In this document: piece by piece, positions 1 to 9,132 of the stretch
Position numbering within the stretch: the stretch's first letter is position 1
How the letters are laid out: each line of letters starts with the position of its first letter
Assembly: GCA_020723165.1 (NCBI GenBank)
Contig: DYJK01000028.1
Span: forward strand, 1 to 35,744
Origin: Melioribacter roseus
GTDB taxonomy: Bacteria; Bacteroidota; Ignavibacteria; Ignavibacteriales; Melioribacteraceae
DNA: 35,744 nucleotides
Direction: 5' to 3'
Translations under genes and position numbers: made by a program
The notes under the pieces: generated by a model
Told to the model about the DNA's origin: nothing
What the model saw: only the letters and a program-made list of their open reading frames with translations
The model's database searches: none

Positions 1-1082
1 CAACTGAACAATTCAAGTCGATTTATTCGTCTGACGAAAAACAAACTTTACTTTCTTTCTGGGGTGATTGGGATGGAAGCAATCGTCCTTCTGGACAAGG
101 GCACACTTTAGTTGCATCTGCGTTAATCGAAAATGTTAACCAGTTATCAAGCATAATAAAAACAATAATATCAATCGATAAATCGGTTAATATTGATAGA
201 AATCTTCTCCAAGCAATCGATCAGCTTTCGTTGACTAATAAAAAATTCTGGGAGCTTCTCAATCATATTACTTCGCTTACTAATAAACTTGAAAAAAGGT
301 ATAAGGGCGTTCTTCCATTCAACATAGAATCCAACCCGTTCCGTAAAGTTGGTATGAAGATAGGTGTTGCTAAAGACCCGGTTGTAAAACTTTGGCAACA
401 TAACGACCGGCTTGAACAAAGAATGTTAGAAATGCGGCTTGAGAGAAGAAGAAAATTAGAATACTATTTTAAGTTAAATAAAGAATTAAGAAAAACTCTA
501 CACGGACTGATCCCGGTAATTTTGAAAAATTCACACAGCACAGAACTTATACTTAAAGCCGGGTTGTACCGGGATATTCTTAAACGGTTTATTCTTACAC
601 CTCGCATTCATCAAAAACTGATTTCTGCAAAAGACCAGTTTGCAATTAATACAACGGTAAATAATATAACAGAGATAAACGAGATCGCCGGCAATTTTGG
701 TAATCCGGGTATGGTGCTTGGACTGCAAGTTAGTATGTCAACAAATCCGGAAGCTTTGATTTCACTCGATAAAAAATTTGTTGCCGAAAGCGAACGAATT
801 AGCAAAACAAATTCAGCAGCACTTCCGAAAGTTTGGTCAATTCCTTTATTCGAAGATATCAATACAGTTTCCGGTATAGAAAATTATCTTGATATGCGGT
901 TCAATCGAGAAGTATCGATCAAGAAACTAAAGTTCGGTTCACCGAAATTATTTGTGAAGTTTTTATTGCTGGTTCAGATCTCAGTCAGCAAGTCGGACAG
1001 ACTGCTTCTACACTCTTATATAAGACAGCAAAGCACAAAACAATCGAGTGGCTTGCAAAGAAAGGTTTGGTTGAATATGTAA
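1..1082 (+). pseudogene. PEP-carboxylase-like protein, 5' part (frameshifted, cut by left edge)
   Basis: The frame is open from base 3, so the gene begins left of the window; the first in-window start-like codon (231) is not a true start. Divergent landmarks of phosphoenolpyruvate carboxylase (PEP + bicarbonate to oxaloacetate) appear in the right order: FWGDWDGSNRPSGQGHT near base 60 resembles the family's SWIGGDRDGNP, and WSIPLFEDI near base 835 resembles the VPLFETIDDL segment. After about base 953 the homology moves to another frame and this frame continues as unrelated residues to a stop at 1082. Restoring one missing base near 945-956 would join it to the next entry. It could be a real inactivating mutation or a sequencing error. 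The family call rests on motif likeness; a full PEPC activity is doubtful because key loops are altered. Confidence 0.6.
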
Positions 1083-2653
1083 GAATAAAACTCGGCAGCG
1101 GCGAACCAATGCAAAGGCAAGGCGGTTACTATGCCGAATTTTCGAGCAAGCCGGCTTTCATTAAAAACGATATTAATGAAATTAGATTATCAGGATATTT
1201 GAGCGATTCTACAAAAATGAGTACCGAGTTTGCTGTAAGCCCGCTTCATGGTATTTATGCCGGCGGCGATTTAAGAACTTTGCAAAGTGCAATCTCAGAA
1301 AAACTCCGCCATTTAAGAATTGAAGAACGCTCACAAGTGCTGCATCACTTAAATAAAACCCAAGAGTTTTACCATTCCGAATTGATTAGAGCTTCCGAAC
1401 CATTCATTGATACAAGATTGATTTACGAATCAAAAAGTCTTAAAGAGTTGGAACGATTAACACTCGGGAAAAAGGACGATGTCTTTGAGGCATTTAGTGA
1501 TCTCACAAAAAATAATTTTCAGCAGATTGTTTACGGTAGGGAAGATGATGTAGTTGGAATACACATAATTTCTTATTTCATTTCAAAGGCGTCGCCTTCA
1601 TTGCGTGACCGCCCCGTTGAAAGACCATCACGAAGTATCGGTGATAATAAAAGCCAAAAGATTATCGAAAGAATTGCATCGACAATTCCATTGTGCAAAC
1701 ACGGAAGTCTTTTACGTGCAATCAGTCATAACAAAGCTCAAACATTTGTATTGGGAATCAATCAATTAACAACCGGTTTATTCCGTGCGCTCAATCAATT
1801 TTCACAAATGGATTTTGTGGGTGGTACCGGTTACCAGATGCTGCATGATAGAATTTTACCGCAGCTTCCCGTTTATGAAATATTACACACTTTAAGAATC
1901 TTTCAAGATTACAACTTGAAGCATCTTCAGAAATTTTCAAACTCTTTTCAGCCGGGCAATTCTATTTTTTCATTATTAAGAGAAGATACTGATTCGATTG
2001 GAATATTTATTCCGCTTTTCCAAAAAGAACTTTTAAGAAGGCATGGAATTAACGTAACAGAATTTTTTAGAGGTGATGAATTTATCCCCGAATTGCTTCC
2101 AACTTTACGACCTGACCTGGCAGTTCTGCTTCAACATGATTTTTTTAACACTAAGCTGGAAAATGTTACGGCAGAAATTGAATATGAAATTCCCAAAGAA
2201 TGGCTCGATGAATTTTCATCTCTTTTAATAATTCCGGAAAAGATCGAATATTGGAGAGAAAAGATTTGGCTGTTGCTTGAAGAACCGGTAATAAACCAGG
2301 TAAAATCGTTTGTTGAACTTGCGATAGCGCTCGACAATTTTTCAAAGGAAATCGGCTCAAAGGAATTAACATTATCTACCACCTCAGTTAAGAAAACAAA
2401 ATTTAAAACATCACTCGCAGACCTACTCAAGGGAAGTGTGGATGATTCAATGCGTCAATTTTTGACTGCCGCGGTTCAGTATCTTACACAGCTTCCTTCG
2501 GAAATGGTCGAAGTTCCGGTCGATATCGTTCGTGCACTCAATGATGTTGAACAAATACTACGCATCGAAGAGCAAGCATTAAGCAAAAAGAAACAAGAGC
2601 TGCTTAATTTCTACCTTATTCAAATTGCAAGACATGTTGGAGATAATGGGTAA
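953..2653 (+). pseudogene. PEP-carboxylase-like protein, 3' part (after frameshift)
   Basis: This continues the previous gene in the +2 frame. Its homologous part begins near base 953 (EVFIAGSDLSQQVG, matching the family's MLGYSDSNKDGG) although the first ATG-type start is at 1067. IKLGSGEPMQRQGG lies where PEPC has the catalytic glycine/arginine loop FHGRGGxxGRGG; the second Arg and the GG survive, but the first HGRGG is replaced by LGSGE. The rest (to residue ~528 of this frame) is a helical C-terminal half ending in HVGDNG, with only vague likeness to PEPC. It stops 8 bp before the convergent methylase gene. It belongs functionally with the PEP carboxykinase downstream if active. Alternative: a non-catalytic PEPC-fold paralogue. 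Confidence is good that both parts are one gene, moderate on function. Confidence 0.6.
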
Positions 2654-2661
2654 AGCAAAAA

Positions 2662-3654
2662 TTATTTATTTTTTTTCTTTTTACGTTTGTAATTAATTTT
2701 CTTTTCGAATAGAGTAGGTTGCACAAAAATATCTGCTTTATAAGTACGTTTATAATCATTTGTAATTTCTTGTAAGCGCAATACTGCTGTTTTGAAAAAA
2801 TCCTCATTAATCTCAAATCCAATAAATTGTCTTCCTGTAATTTTTGCAGCAACAGCAGTGGTTCCACTACCAATGAATGGATCTAAAACAATTTGTTTTT
2901 CTTTGGTTGTTAGTTTTATTAAAAATTTCATTAAGTCTTCTGGTTTTTGTGCTTCATGGTAACGGATTTCATTTGATCTAAAACCAAATTCTAGAATGTT
3001 TGTCGGATTAGAATCATTAATTTGACAATCTGATAAATTAATTGCTCCAACGTCGTTTAATAAAATATTATCAGTTATAGTTCCACCTATTTTATATGGC
3101 TTCATAAACCAGGCAATTGGTTCATAAATAGGGGCTAGATTTCCTAAACGCCATCCATCCCATTCAGTAGCTTTATTTAGTAAACCTCTTTTTTCTAAAA
3201 TATTACTTAACTTTTGAGCTCTATGATGTGCTGAAGGTTTTTTCCAAGCTAATATATCCTTTATTAGAAATCCAACATTTTCAAAAGAATTTATTACACG
3301 ATGAATTGTTCTGCGTGCACCAAAAATAAAAACAAATGAACCACTTTTCATTTTAGGATATACTAGGCTAGCCCATTTAGTACACCATTCTTGATATTCA
3401 ATACCGATATTTCTATCTGCTTGTGACCAACCGTTTATTGGTTTCCCTCTTCTTTTAAATGCGGATTTTCCTAATTGTGCCGGAGACTGTCCCAAGAGAG
3501 CAGAATTTGTATTATTGTGTAAGACATCCCAATCGTCAATACTTATACCATAAGGTATATCAGATAATAGTAAATCAATACTTCCATCATCAAGTAGTGA
3601 TAAATGATTTGTGCAATCATCATTAATTATTTTATTTAAATATTTTTCATTCAT
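2662..3654 (-). CDS. beta-class DNA methyltransferase, partner of HindIII-type enzyme
   Basis: S-adenosylmethionine-dependent DNA methylase, expected to protect the site cut by the neighbouring HindIII-like enzyme (AAGCTT, inferred from that partner). The catalytic motif IV is SDIPYG at residues 31-36, a variant of DPPY, and the AdoMet-binding motif DPFIGSGTT is near residues 258-266; motif IV before motif I defines the beta class of N6-adenine/N4-cytosine methylases. QKPEDLM before motif I is also typical. I start at ATG 3654, which overlaps the endonuclease stop by 8 bp (translational coupling); a longer form from TTG 3693 is possible but adds 13 poorly supported residues. The 330-aa length suits the class. 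The C-terminus is a lysine-rich tail. The region is markedly A+T-rich, suggesting transfer. Confidence 0.85.
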   Translation of the reverse strand: MNEKYLNKIINDDCTNHLSLLDDGSIDLLLSDIPYGISIDDWDVLHNNTNSALLGQSPAQLGKSAFKRRGKPINGWSQADRNIGIEYQEWCTKWASLVYPKMKSGSFVFIFGARRTIHRVINSFENVGFLIKDILAWKKPSAHHRAQKLSNILEKRGLLNKATEWDGWRLGNLAPIYEPIAWFMKPYKIGGTITDNILLNDVGAINLSDCQINDSNPTNILEFGFRSNEIRYHEAQKPEDLMKFLIKLTTKEKQIVLDPFIGSGTTAVAAKITGRQFIGFEINEDFFKTAVLRLQEITNDYKRTYKADIFVQPTLFEKKINYKRKKKKNK

Positions 3655-4507
3655 ATGAAATTTTTTTATTAATGGTTTTCTTAATTGTTTCAATCTTTGA
3701 TTCTATTTTTTCTGCTTTAATTAGTAATTCAATGGCTTTTTCTTTTGTAAGTTTTTTGAACTCTTTTATTTTATTTTCCCAATATTTTATCCCTTCCAAT
3801 CCTAATTCTTGAGTTTTAGTTATTTCCAAAGTTTTTATTTTATTTAAATCTTTTGTTGACTTTGAAAGTGTATAACATATAACACGATCAATGTTGTCCC
3901 AATATTTAGCAGAGTATAATTGTTCGCTATTGCCCAACTCAGTTTTTAATAAATTACCAATCTCCCAAATTTCTTTAAGTTCTTGTCCTTTATAATTTGC
4001 TATTAAAAAGTACAGATGAGTATAAGAAATAATAGTAACATTGTTTTCAATAGCTTGTTTGTAAATTTGACTTTTATTAGTTGGGTATTGAATCAAAGGA
4101 GAAACTAATAATGCATAATTATTTTTTTCCCGCCAACTATCTAAAGCTTCTACCTTAAAATCTTTTTGATTTTTTGCTGAACGACTTAGACGAAAAGTCT
4201 TTGCATCAGCAACTAAAGTATATTTATTAGTTTCACCAATTACATCAGCAGAATTACCTCGTGCGCCCAGAACTTTTGAATTGATTCCGATGTAATTTAA
4301 TGCATGCGATAAAATAATATCAGAATACTTTGACCATAATTTTTCTTCGCTGCTATCATGATTAAACATCTCTGGTAAAATACCACATTCTATAATACTG
4401 TTTAATAGCGATATCTTACTTAGTCTTTTTAATTTTTTCTCAAGAATATCAAAAGCATCTTTTTCTCTAGATATTTCAAAAATCAGGTTTATTATCTCTG
4501 ATCTCAA
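3647..4507 (-). CDS. HindIII-family type II restriction endonuclease
   Basis: Close relative of R.HindIII (from memory of that sequence): shared blocks include EKLWSKYSDIILSHAL (56-71), ADAKTFRLSRSAKNQKDF (100-117) and QYPTNKSQIYKQ (140-151). The PD-(D/E)xK active site reads D88 ... D101-A-K103, matching HindIII Asp108/Asp123/Lys125. It should cleave AAGCTT as a homodimer. Length 286 aa versus 300 in HindIII. The only start that fits is TTG at 4507, with an in-frame stop six codons upstream; no ATG occurs before residue 47, which would cut off conserved sequence. It is the first gene of a minus-strand pair with the methylase. There is no controller protein. G+C is very low (14 of 60 bases in 3721-3780). 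One AAGCTT site lies inside this gene (4144-4149). Confidence 0.93.
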   Translation of the reverse strand: MRSEIINLIFEISREKDAFDILEKKLKRLSKISLLNSIIECGILPEMFNHDSSEEKLWSKYSDIILSHALNYIGINSKVLGARGNSADVIGETNKYTLVADAKTFRLSRSAKNQKDFKVEALDSWREKNNYALLVSPLIQYPTNKSQIYKQAIENNVTIISYTHLYFLIANYKGQELKEIWEIGNLLKTELGNSEQLYSAKYWDNIDRVICYTLSKSTKDLNKIKTLEITKTQELGLEGIKYWENKIKEFKKLTKEKAIELLIKAEKIESKIETIKKTINKKISYE

Positions 4508-4527
4508 GTGAGTACCTATTTTTTAAC

Positions 4528-4558
4528 CAAAAATAATGTAGAAGTTGTGTTAAAACAA
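4528..4558 (-). promoter_or_regulatory. candidate Bacteroidetes-type promoter of the restriction-modification operon
   Basis: Read on the minus strand, TTG (4558-4556), 20 bases, then TATTTTTG (4535-4528), which fits the TAnnTTTG -7 element of Bacteroidetes/Chlorobi sigma factors. It would give a leader of roughly 15 bases before the TTG start at 4507. The upstream element is only TTG rather than TTTG and the spacing is 20 not 19, so this is a moderate candidate. Confidence 0.35.
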
Positions 4559-4672
4559 TATATGAGATCAATAATTTACCTTAAGTTACATATTCATTGT
4601 CTTGCTAATAAATCTTATTACCGATAAGTTTCAGACACAAAAATTCTATTTTGTAATTAGATCAAGGCAAAA

Positions 4673-5890
4673 ATGAGTCTGAGTCAAATCGCACGATCCA
4701 TCAAAGCATCACCCACCTTAGCATTAAATGAAAAAGCTGCAATCCTGAGAGAGAAAGGAGACCCGGTAATACATCTTGGAGGTGGAGAACCAAAGAGCAG
4801 AGCGCCTATGGATGCACTGCTTGCTGCTGTTAATTCACTCAATTCTGGCGAAATCCGTTATGCCCCGGCAGATGGGACACCCGAAATTAAAAAAGCAATT
4901 ATCCGTTATACGGAAGAATATTATCACAGAAAGGTAAACCCTGAAAATGTTATTGCAAGCAGCGGTGCTAAACAAGCAATTATGGTTGCGCTGCAAGCTA
5001 TTTTAAATCCGCAAGAGGAAGTTATTTTTCCGGCACCGTATTGGGTTAGCTATCCAGATATGGCAAAACTATGCGGCGCTATCCCGGTTGCAGCATTGCC
5101 GGAAGACGGAACATTTTATCCGCGGTTAAAAGATATTGAACAGAGAGTTGGTTCATACACAAAAGCAGTTATCATCAATAGTCCAAATAATCCAAGCGGC
5201 GCTTATTACTCGCAAGAATTTATTGCAGATATAGTTGACTTCTGCGAACGAAAAGGAATTTATTTAATTATGGATGATATCTATCATCGATTATTATTCG
5301 ATGGTAAGAAACCATACAGCGCATACGACTTCACAAAAAAATCTGTTGAGGAATCAAAACTATTAATTGTTAACGGTGTGTCGAAGCAATATGCAATGAC
5401 CGGATTTAGAATCGGCTGGGCTGTTGGAAATAAAAAGTTAATCGAGGCGATGGCAAATATTCAAGGGCATCAAACATCGGGTCCTTCCGTTTTATTACAG
5501 AAAGCTGCTGTTGGTGCGCTTAATGGAATTCAATCCAGTGTTGAAAGTTTACGCGTTACACTTGAAAACAACCGGAATGTTTTAGTTGAACTATTACAGT
5601 CATTCAGCGGTGTTAAAGTCCATATACCCGATGGAACATTTTATTTATTTGCAGATTTTTCAGCTTACGAAAAAGATTCTCAAAAACTTTCGAATTATTT
5701 GATTGATAAAGTAATGGTACTAACAGTACCGGGTAAAGAATTTGGTATGGATGGTTATTTAAGAATTAGTTATTGCGGAACGATAAAAGATATAACTGAT
5801 GGAATTGAAAGAATGAAATGGGCGCTTGATCCGAATTCTCCCAACGAACTTTACATTGGTGATCGTAAACTTGTGAGGGATTGGTCATGA
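4673..5890 (+). CDS. class I/II pyridoxal-phosphate aminotransferase (aspartate aminotransferase-like)
   Basis: Transfers an amino group between an amino acid (probably aspartate) and 2-oxoglutarate in the cytosol. Fold-type I landmarks are all present: SGAKQAI (97-103), NSPNNPSG (169-176), DDIYHRL (201-207, with the Asp/Tyr that bind the cofactor), VSKQYAMTGFRIGW (236-249, Lys238 forms the internal aldimine) and a final Arg in LRISYC. Length 405 aa is normal. ATG 4673 follows an AAGG ribosome site. It overlaps the PEP carboxykinase start by 4 bp (ATGA), so the two are co-translated; together they link aspartate, oxaloacetate and PEP. A paralogue lies at 7936. Exact substrate not provable from sequence. 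Confidence 0.88.
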   Translation: MSLSQIARSIKASPTLALNEKAAILREKGDPVIHLGGGEPKSRAPMDALLAAVNSLNSGEIRYAPADGTPEIKKAIIRYTEEYYHRKVNPENVIASSGAKQAIMVALQAILNPQEEVIFPAPYWVSYPDMAKLCGAIPVAALPEDGTFYPRLKDIEQRVGSYTKAVIINSPNNPSGAYYSQEFIADIVDFCERKGIYLIMDDIYHRLLFDGKKPYSAYDFTKKSVEESKLLIVNGVSKQYAMTGFRIGWAVGNKKLIEAMANIQGHQTSGPSVLLQKAAVGALNGIQSSVESLRVTLENNRNVLVELLQSFSGVKVHIPDGTFYLFADFSAYEKDSQKLSNYLIDKVMVLTVPGKEFGMDGYLRISYCGTIKDITDGIERMKWALDPNSPNELYIGDRKLVRDWS

Positions 5891-7545
5891 GCAAATATTT
5901 GGAATTCAATACACCGGCAAGCAAGCAAGCACAAGAATTAGCTTCGGATTTCCGTCTGAAGAATCAAGGTTTAACTTATCTCGATCGTGTTTACTGGAAT
6001 TTGCCGGAAGAAGCACTTTACGAAGAAGCCGTTTTCCGTAATGAAGCCAAGCTTGTTAAAGGCGGTGCAATTTTAGTAAACACCGGCAAGCATACAGCAC
6101 GTGCTGCTGCGGATAAATTTGTTGTTCGGGAAGAATCAACCCAAAAAGATATTTGGTGGGGAACATACAACCGTCCCTATGCACATGCAAAATGGTCGCA
6201 GTTAATGGGGCGTTTGCAAGCATGGGCGCAAGGCGAAGAATTTTTTGTGCAAGATGTTTATGCCGGTGCCGATCCCGATTACAAAATGCCGGTTCGAATA
6301 ATTACAGAGAAAGCATGGCAGTCTCTTTTTGTACGCAACATGTTTATTACAACAGAGAACAAAGACGAATTGAAAAATTTCGTCCCCGAGTTCACTGTTA
6401 TTGCAGTACCGGGTTTCAAAGTTGACCCAATTACGGACGGAACAAGAACAGATACCGGCATAATTTTAAACTTCGATCAGAAAACTGCAATTATTGCCAA
6501 CACTCTCTATGCCGGTGAAATAAAGAAATCTATTTTCACCGTTCTTAATTTTCTCTTAACATATAATGATGTACTGCCGATGCATTGTTCTGCAAACGTA
6601 GGTAATGAAGGTGATGTAGCATTATTTTTCGGTTTAAGCGGAACCGGTAAAACAACTTTATCAGCTGACCCGAAACGTAGATTAATCGGCGATGATGAAC
6701 ACGGCTGGAGCGGACAAGGTGTTTTCAATTTTGAAGGAGGGTGCTACGCAAAAGTGATTCGTCTTTCGCAAGAAAGTGAACCGCAGATTTATGAAACAAC
6801 ACACCGTTTCGGTACAATTTTAGAAAATGTTGTGTTCGACCCGGTATCAAGAAAGGTTGATCTGGATGACGATACTATTACGGAAAACACACGCTGCTCA
6901 TACCCCATTGAATTTATTCCAAATGTTATTGAAGAAGGATATGTGCGTACACATCCGAGAAACATTATTTTCTTAACATGCGATGCATCCGGAGTTATGC
7001 CGCCAATTGCACGGTTAACACCGGAACAAGCGCAGTATCATTTCATAAGCGGATACACATCAAAGATAGCCGGAACGGAAATCGGTTTGGGTATTGAACC
7101 GCAGATAACTTTTTCGGCATGCTTCGGCGGGCCGTTCATGGTTCGTCATCCATTCGATTATTCTGAAATGTTGAAACAAAGATTACTTAAACACAAAGCA
7201 AATGTTTGGTTGGTGAATACCGGCTGGGTAGGCGGAAGATTTGGTGTCGGAAAAAGAATCAGCATCCGCCACACAAGAAATTTGTTGAATGCTGCTCTCG
7301 ATGGAAAACTAGATAATGTGAAATACAGAAAAGATAAATTGTTCGGGTTCGAAGTCCCGATGAGCTGCCCCGAAGTGCCTGAAGATGTTTTGTACCCCGA
7401 AAACTCATGGGGCAATAAAGACGAATACTGGAAAAAGTACGATGCGCTTGCTGCTCGGTTTGTAGAAAATTTCAAGCTCTTTGAAAAAGGATGTACCCAG
7501 GAAGTAATCAACGCCGGACCGAAACGGCTTTCACAAATTAAATAA
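5887..7545 (+). CDS. pckA: phosphoenolpyruvate carboxykinase (ATP)
   Basis: Interconverts oxaloacetate + ATP and PEP + CO2 + ADP; key step of gluconeogenesis or anaplerosis in the cytosol. The kinase P-loop GLSGTGKTT is at residues 249-257 and the metal/ATP motif LIGDDEHGW at 267-274, preceded by YAGEIKKS (208-215) with the active-site lysine, all hallmark of the ATP-dependent family. The N-terminal Arg-containing substrate loop reads GKHTARAAADKF (67-78), looser than the usual GRSPKDKF. Length 552 aa is typical. I choose ATG 5887 (overlapping the aminotransferase stop as ATGA, preceded by GAGGGA) over TTG 5881. The PEPC-like gene upstream makes the region a PEP/oxaloacetate cluster interrupted by the restriction island. 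Confidence 0.95.
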   Translation: MSKYLEFNTPASKQAQELASDFRLKNQGLTYLDRVYWNLPEEALYEEAVFRNEAKLVKGGAILVNTGKHTARAAADKFVVREESTQKDIWWGTYNRPYAHAKWSQLMGRLQAWAQGEEFFVQDVYAGADPDYKMPVRIITEKAWQSLFVRNMFITTENKDELKNFVPEFTVIAVPGFKVDPITDGTRTDTGIILNFDQKTAIIANTLYAGEIKKSIFTVLNFLLTYNDVLPMHCSANVGNEGDVALFFGLSGTGKTTLSADPKRRLIGDDEHGWSGQGVFNFEGGCYAKVIRLSQESEPQIYETTHRFGTILENVVFDPVSRKVDLDDDTITENTRCSYPIEFIPNVIEEGYVRTHPRNIIFLTCDASGVMPPIARLTPEQAQYHFISGYTSKIAGTEIGLGIEPQITFSACFGGPFMVRHPFDYSEMLKQRLLKHKANVWLVNTGWVGGRFGVGKRISIRHTRNLLNAALDGKLDNVKYRKDKLFGFEVPMSCPEVPEDVLYPENSWGNKDEYWKKYDALAARFVENFKLFEKGCTQEVINAGPKRLSQIK

Positions 7546-7562
7546 TTCGTAAAATTACAACT

Positions 7563-7614
7563 CCTCCCCGTCACACTGAGCGACTCGACTGAGCTCGTCG
7601 AAGTGAAGGGGGGG
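7563..7614. repeat. G+C-rich extragenic repeat with a 'gagc..gtcgaag' core
   Basis: A G+C-rich island with a C-run at the left, GTCACACTGAGCGACTCGAC and GAGCTCGTCGAAGTGAA in the middle and a G-run at the right, so the ends can pair. It resembles dispersed 'CCCTGAGCGAAGTCGAAGGG'-type extragenic repeats that recur in many bacterial genomes of this group. It is the first of several palindromes between pckA and the next aminotransferase. Copy number in the genome cannot be seen here. Confidence 0.55.
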
Positions 7615-7637
7615 AAAGAATCAATGTACGAAATTTG

Positions 7638-7662
7638 TAGGTCGATTCGCTGAATCGACCTA
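7638..7662. repeat. perfect extragenic palindrome (11-bp arms, 3-base loop)
   Basis: TAGGTCGATTC and GAATCGACCTA flank the loop GCT. No T-run follows, so it is not an ordinary terminator. A further weaker palindrome (ACGCA at 7678-7682 with TGCGT at 7694-7698) follows directly. The form suggests a REP/MITE-like dispersed element. Confidence 0.6.
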
Positions 7663-7768
7663 ATTGTTAAGAACACAACGCACCGCGATGTATTGCGTCC
7701 CTTAACTATAATTCAATCTTAACCTAACATATTGGGGACAAAGGGTGGCGCCGGATTTGTAAAAAAAT

Positions 7769-7792
7769 CGGAATGGTCATGAGACCATTCCG
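7769..7792. repeat. perfect extragenic palindrome (10-bp arms, ATGA loop)
   Basis: CGGAATGGTC (7769-7778) and GACCATTCCG (7783-7792) are exact inverse complements around ATGA. It belongs to the same palindrome cluster as its neighbours and is not followed by a T-run. Confidence 0.6.
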
Positions 7793-7810
7793 TACACAAT
7801 AAATTTGTAA

Positions 7811-7862
7811 AGACGCACTATCTATCGGGGCTCTATCTCGCCGAGAAGTGCGTCTCTGTTTT
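7811..7862 (+). terminator. long hairpin with T-rich tail, possible pckA terminator or further extragenic repeat
   Basis: AGACGCACT (7811-7819) pairs with AGTGCGTCT (7847-7855); inside lies a second palindrome TCTCGCCGAGA. CTGTTTTTCTTT follows at 7856. It could end the aminotransferase-pckA transcript some 270 bases after the pckA stop, or it may simply be another member of the palindrome cluster. The whole gap 7546-7935 has no credible gene. Confidence 0.45.
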
Positions 7863-7935
7863 TCTTTCCATTCTAATTTCCAAATATTATATTGTGCCGA
7901 AAAATTTCACATCTTAAATAATAACGGGGTTTAGA

Positions 7936-9129
7936 TTGCCGATATCAAAACATGTGCATAAAATAGGCATATCGCATACGATGAAAGTTGCGCAAGAAGC
8001 AAAAGAGCTTCTGGCTAAAGGCGAAGATATAATTGATTTAAGTGTAGGCGAGCTCGATTATCCAACGCCGCAAAATGTAAAAGATGCTGCTATTCGTGCT
8101 ATTAATAATAATCAAACTAAGTATACTTTAAATGCCGGTACAATAGAACTGCGTAAAGCAATTTCAGAAAAATTAGAAAGGGAAAACGGAGTTGAATACT
8201 CACCGAATGATATAATTGTCTCCAACGGAGCGAAACAATGTCTGTTCAATGCAATCAATGCAATTGTTTATGTTGATGATGAAGTAATTTTTTCCGCACC
8301 ATACTATGTTTCTTATCCCGAAATGGTTTCCCTTGCCCACGGCACATCGGTGATTATTCCAACTACGGAAGAAACCGGGTTTAAAATTACTGCCGAAATG
8401 TTAAGACAAAAGATTACTACACACACCAAACTTTTGATTCTTTGTAATCCATCAAATCCGACCGGTTCTGCATTCTCAAAAAAAGAATTGGAAGAGATTG
8501 CCGATGTAGTTGAAAAAGGGAAATTTTATGTTCTTACTGATGAGATTTATGAAAAGATGATTTATGATGATAACAAGTTTGTATGTTTTGCATCGCTGAG
8601 TCAAAAAATAAAAGAGAAGACAGTTGTAGTTAACGGAATGTCTAAATCATTTGCAATGACCGGCTGGCGCCTCGGTTATGCAGCCGGACCGGAACATATA
8701 ATTAAGGCGATGAATAAAATTCAAAGTCACACAACATCCAACGCATCATCAATTTCACAAGCCGCTGCTGTTGAAGCACTTAACGGACCGCAAGATTTTA
8801 TCGAGACTATGAGAAAAGATTTTGAAGAACGCCGGGATTCATTTTACAACGAACTAACATCTATAAAAGGAATTACTTGTTATAAACCGGAAGGTGCATT
8901 CTATTTGTTCCCGAATGTCTCTTCATATTTTGATAAATCATCTAACGTAATGAAGATTACAAATTCATTCGACCTTGCAATGTATTTGTTGTATGATGCC
9001 AAGGTTGCGGTAGTACCCGGAAGCGGTTTTGGTTCGGAAGGTTACATCCGCCTCTCTTATTCTACTACAAAGGAAAAATTGAGTGAGGCTGTTGAGAGAA
9101 TAAAGAATTCACTTTACAAATTATCTTGA
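7936..9129 (+). CDS. class I/II pyridoxal-phosphate aminotransferase (aspartate aminotransferase family)
   Basis: Second aminotransferase of the same family as the one at 4673. Visible landmarks: SNGAKQCLF (96-104), NPSNPTG (171-177), DEIYEKM (202-208), MSKSFAMTGWRLGY (235-248, Lys237 binds pyridoxal phosphate) and LSYSTT near the end. Length 397 aa is standard. The start is TTG 7936, preceded by ACGGGG; the next ATG (7981) would remove the conserved N-terminal segment ISKHVHKIGISHTMK, so TTG is preferred. It probably acts on aspartate or another common amino acid. It lies downstream of the palindrome cluster and is likely transcribed separately from pckA. It ends 3 bases before the convergent aroE stop. 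Confidence 0.88.
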   Translation: MPISKHVHKIGISHTMKVAQEAKELLAKGEDIIDLSVGELDYPTPQNVKDAAIRAINNNQTKYTLNAGTIELRKAISEKLERENGVEYSPNDIIVSNGAKQCLFNAINAIVYVDDEVIFSAPYYVSYPEMVSLAHGTSVIIPTTEETGFKITAEMLRQKITTHTKLLILCNPSNPTGSAFSKKELEEIADVVEKGKFYVLTDEIYEKMIYDDNKFVCFASLSQKIKEKTVVVNGMSKSFAMTGWRLGYAAGPEHIIKAMNKIQSHTTSNASSISQAAAVEALNGPQDFIETMRKDFEERRDSFYNELTSIKGITCYKPEGAFYLFPNVSSYFDKSSNVMKITNSFDLAMYLLYDAKVAVVPGSGFGSEGYIRLSYSTTKEKLSEAVERIKNSLYKLS

Positions 9130-9132
9130 AGA

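Noticed and set aside
940-960. Programmed ribosomal frameshift in the PEPC-like gene
   Set aside because: No slippery heptamer in the right phase (codons AAA TTA TTT GTG) and no downstream stem; a mutation or sequencing slip is simpler.
2662-4507. Toxin-antitoxin or abortive-infection reading of the two A+T-rich genes
   Set aside because: HindIII and methylase motifs explain both genes fully.
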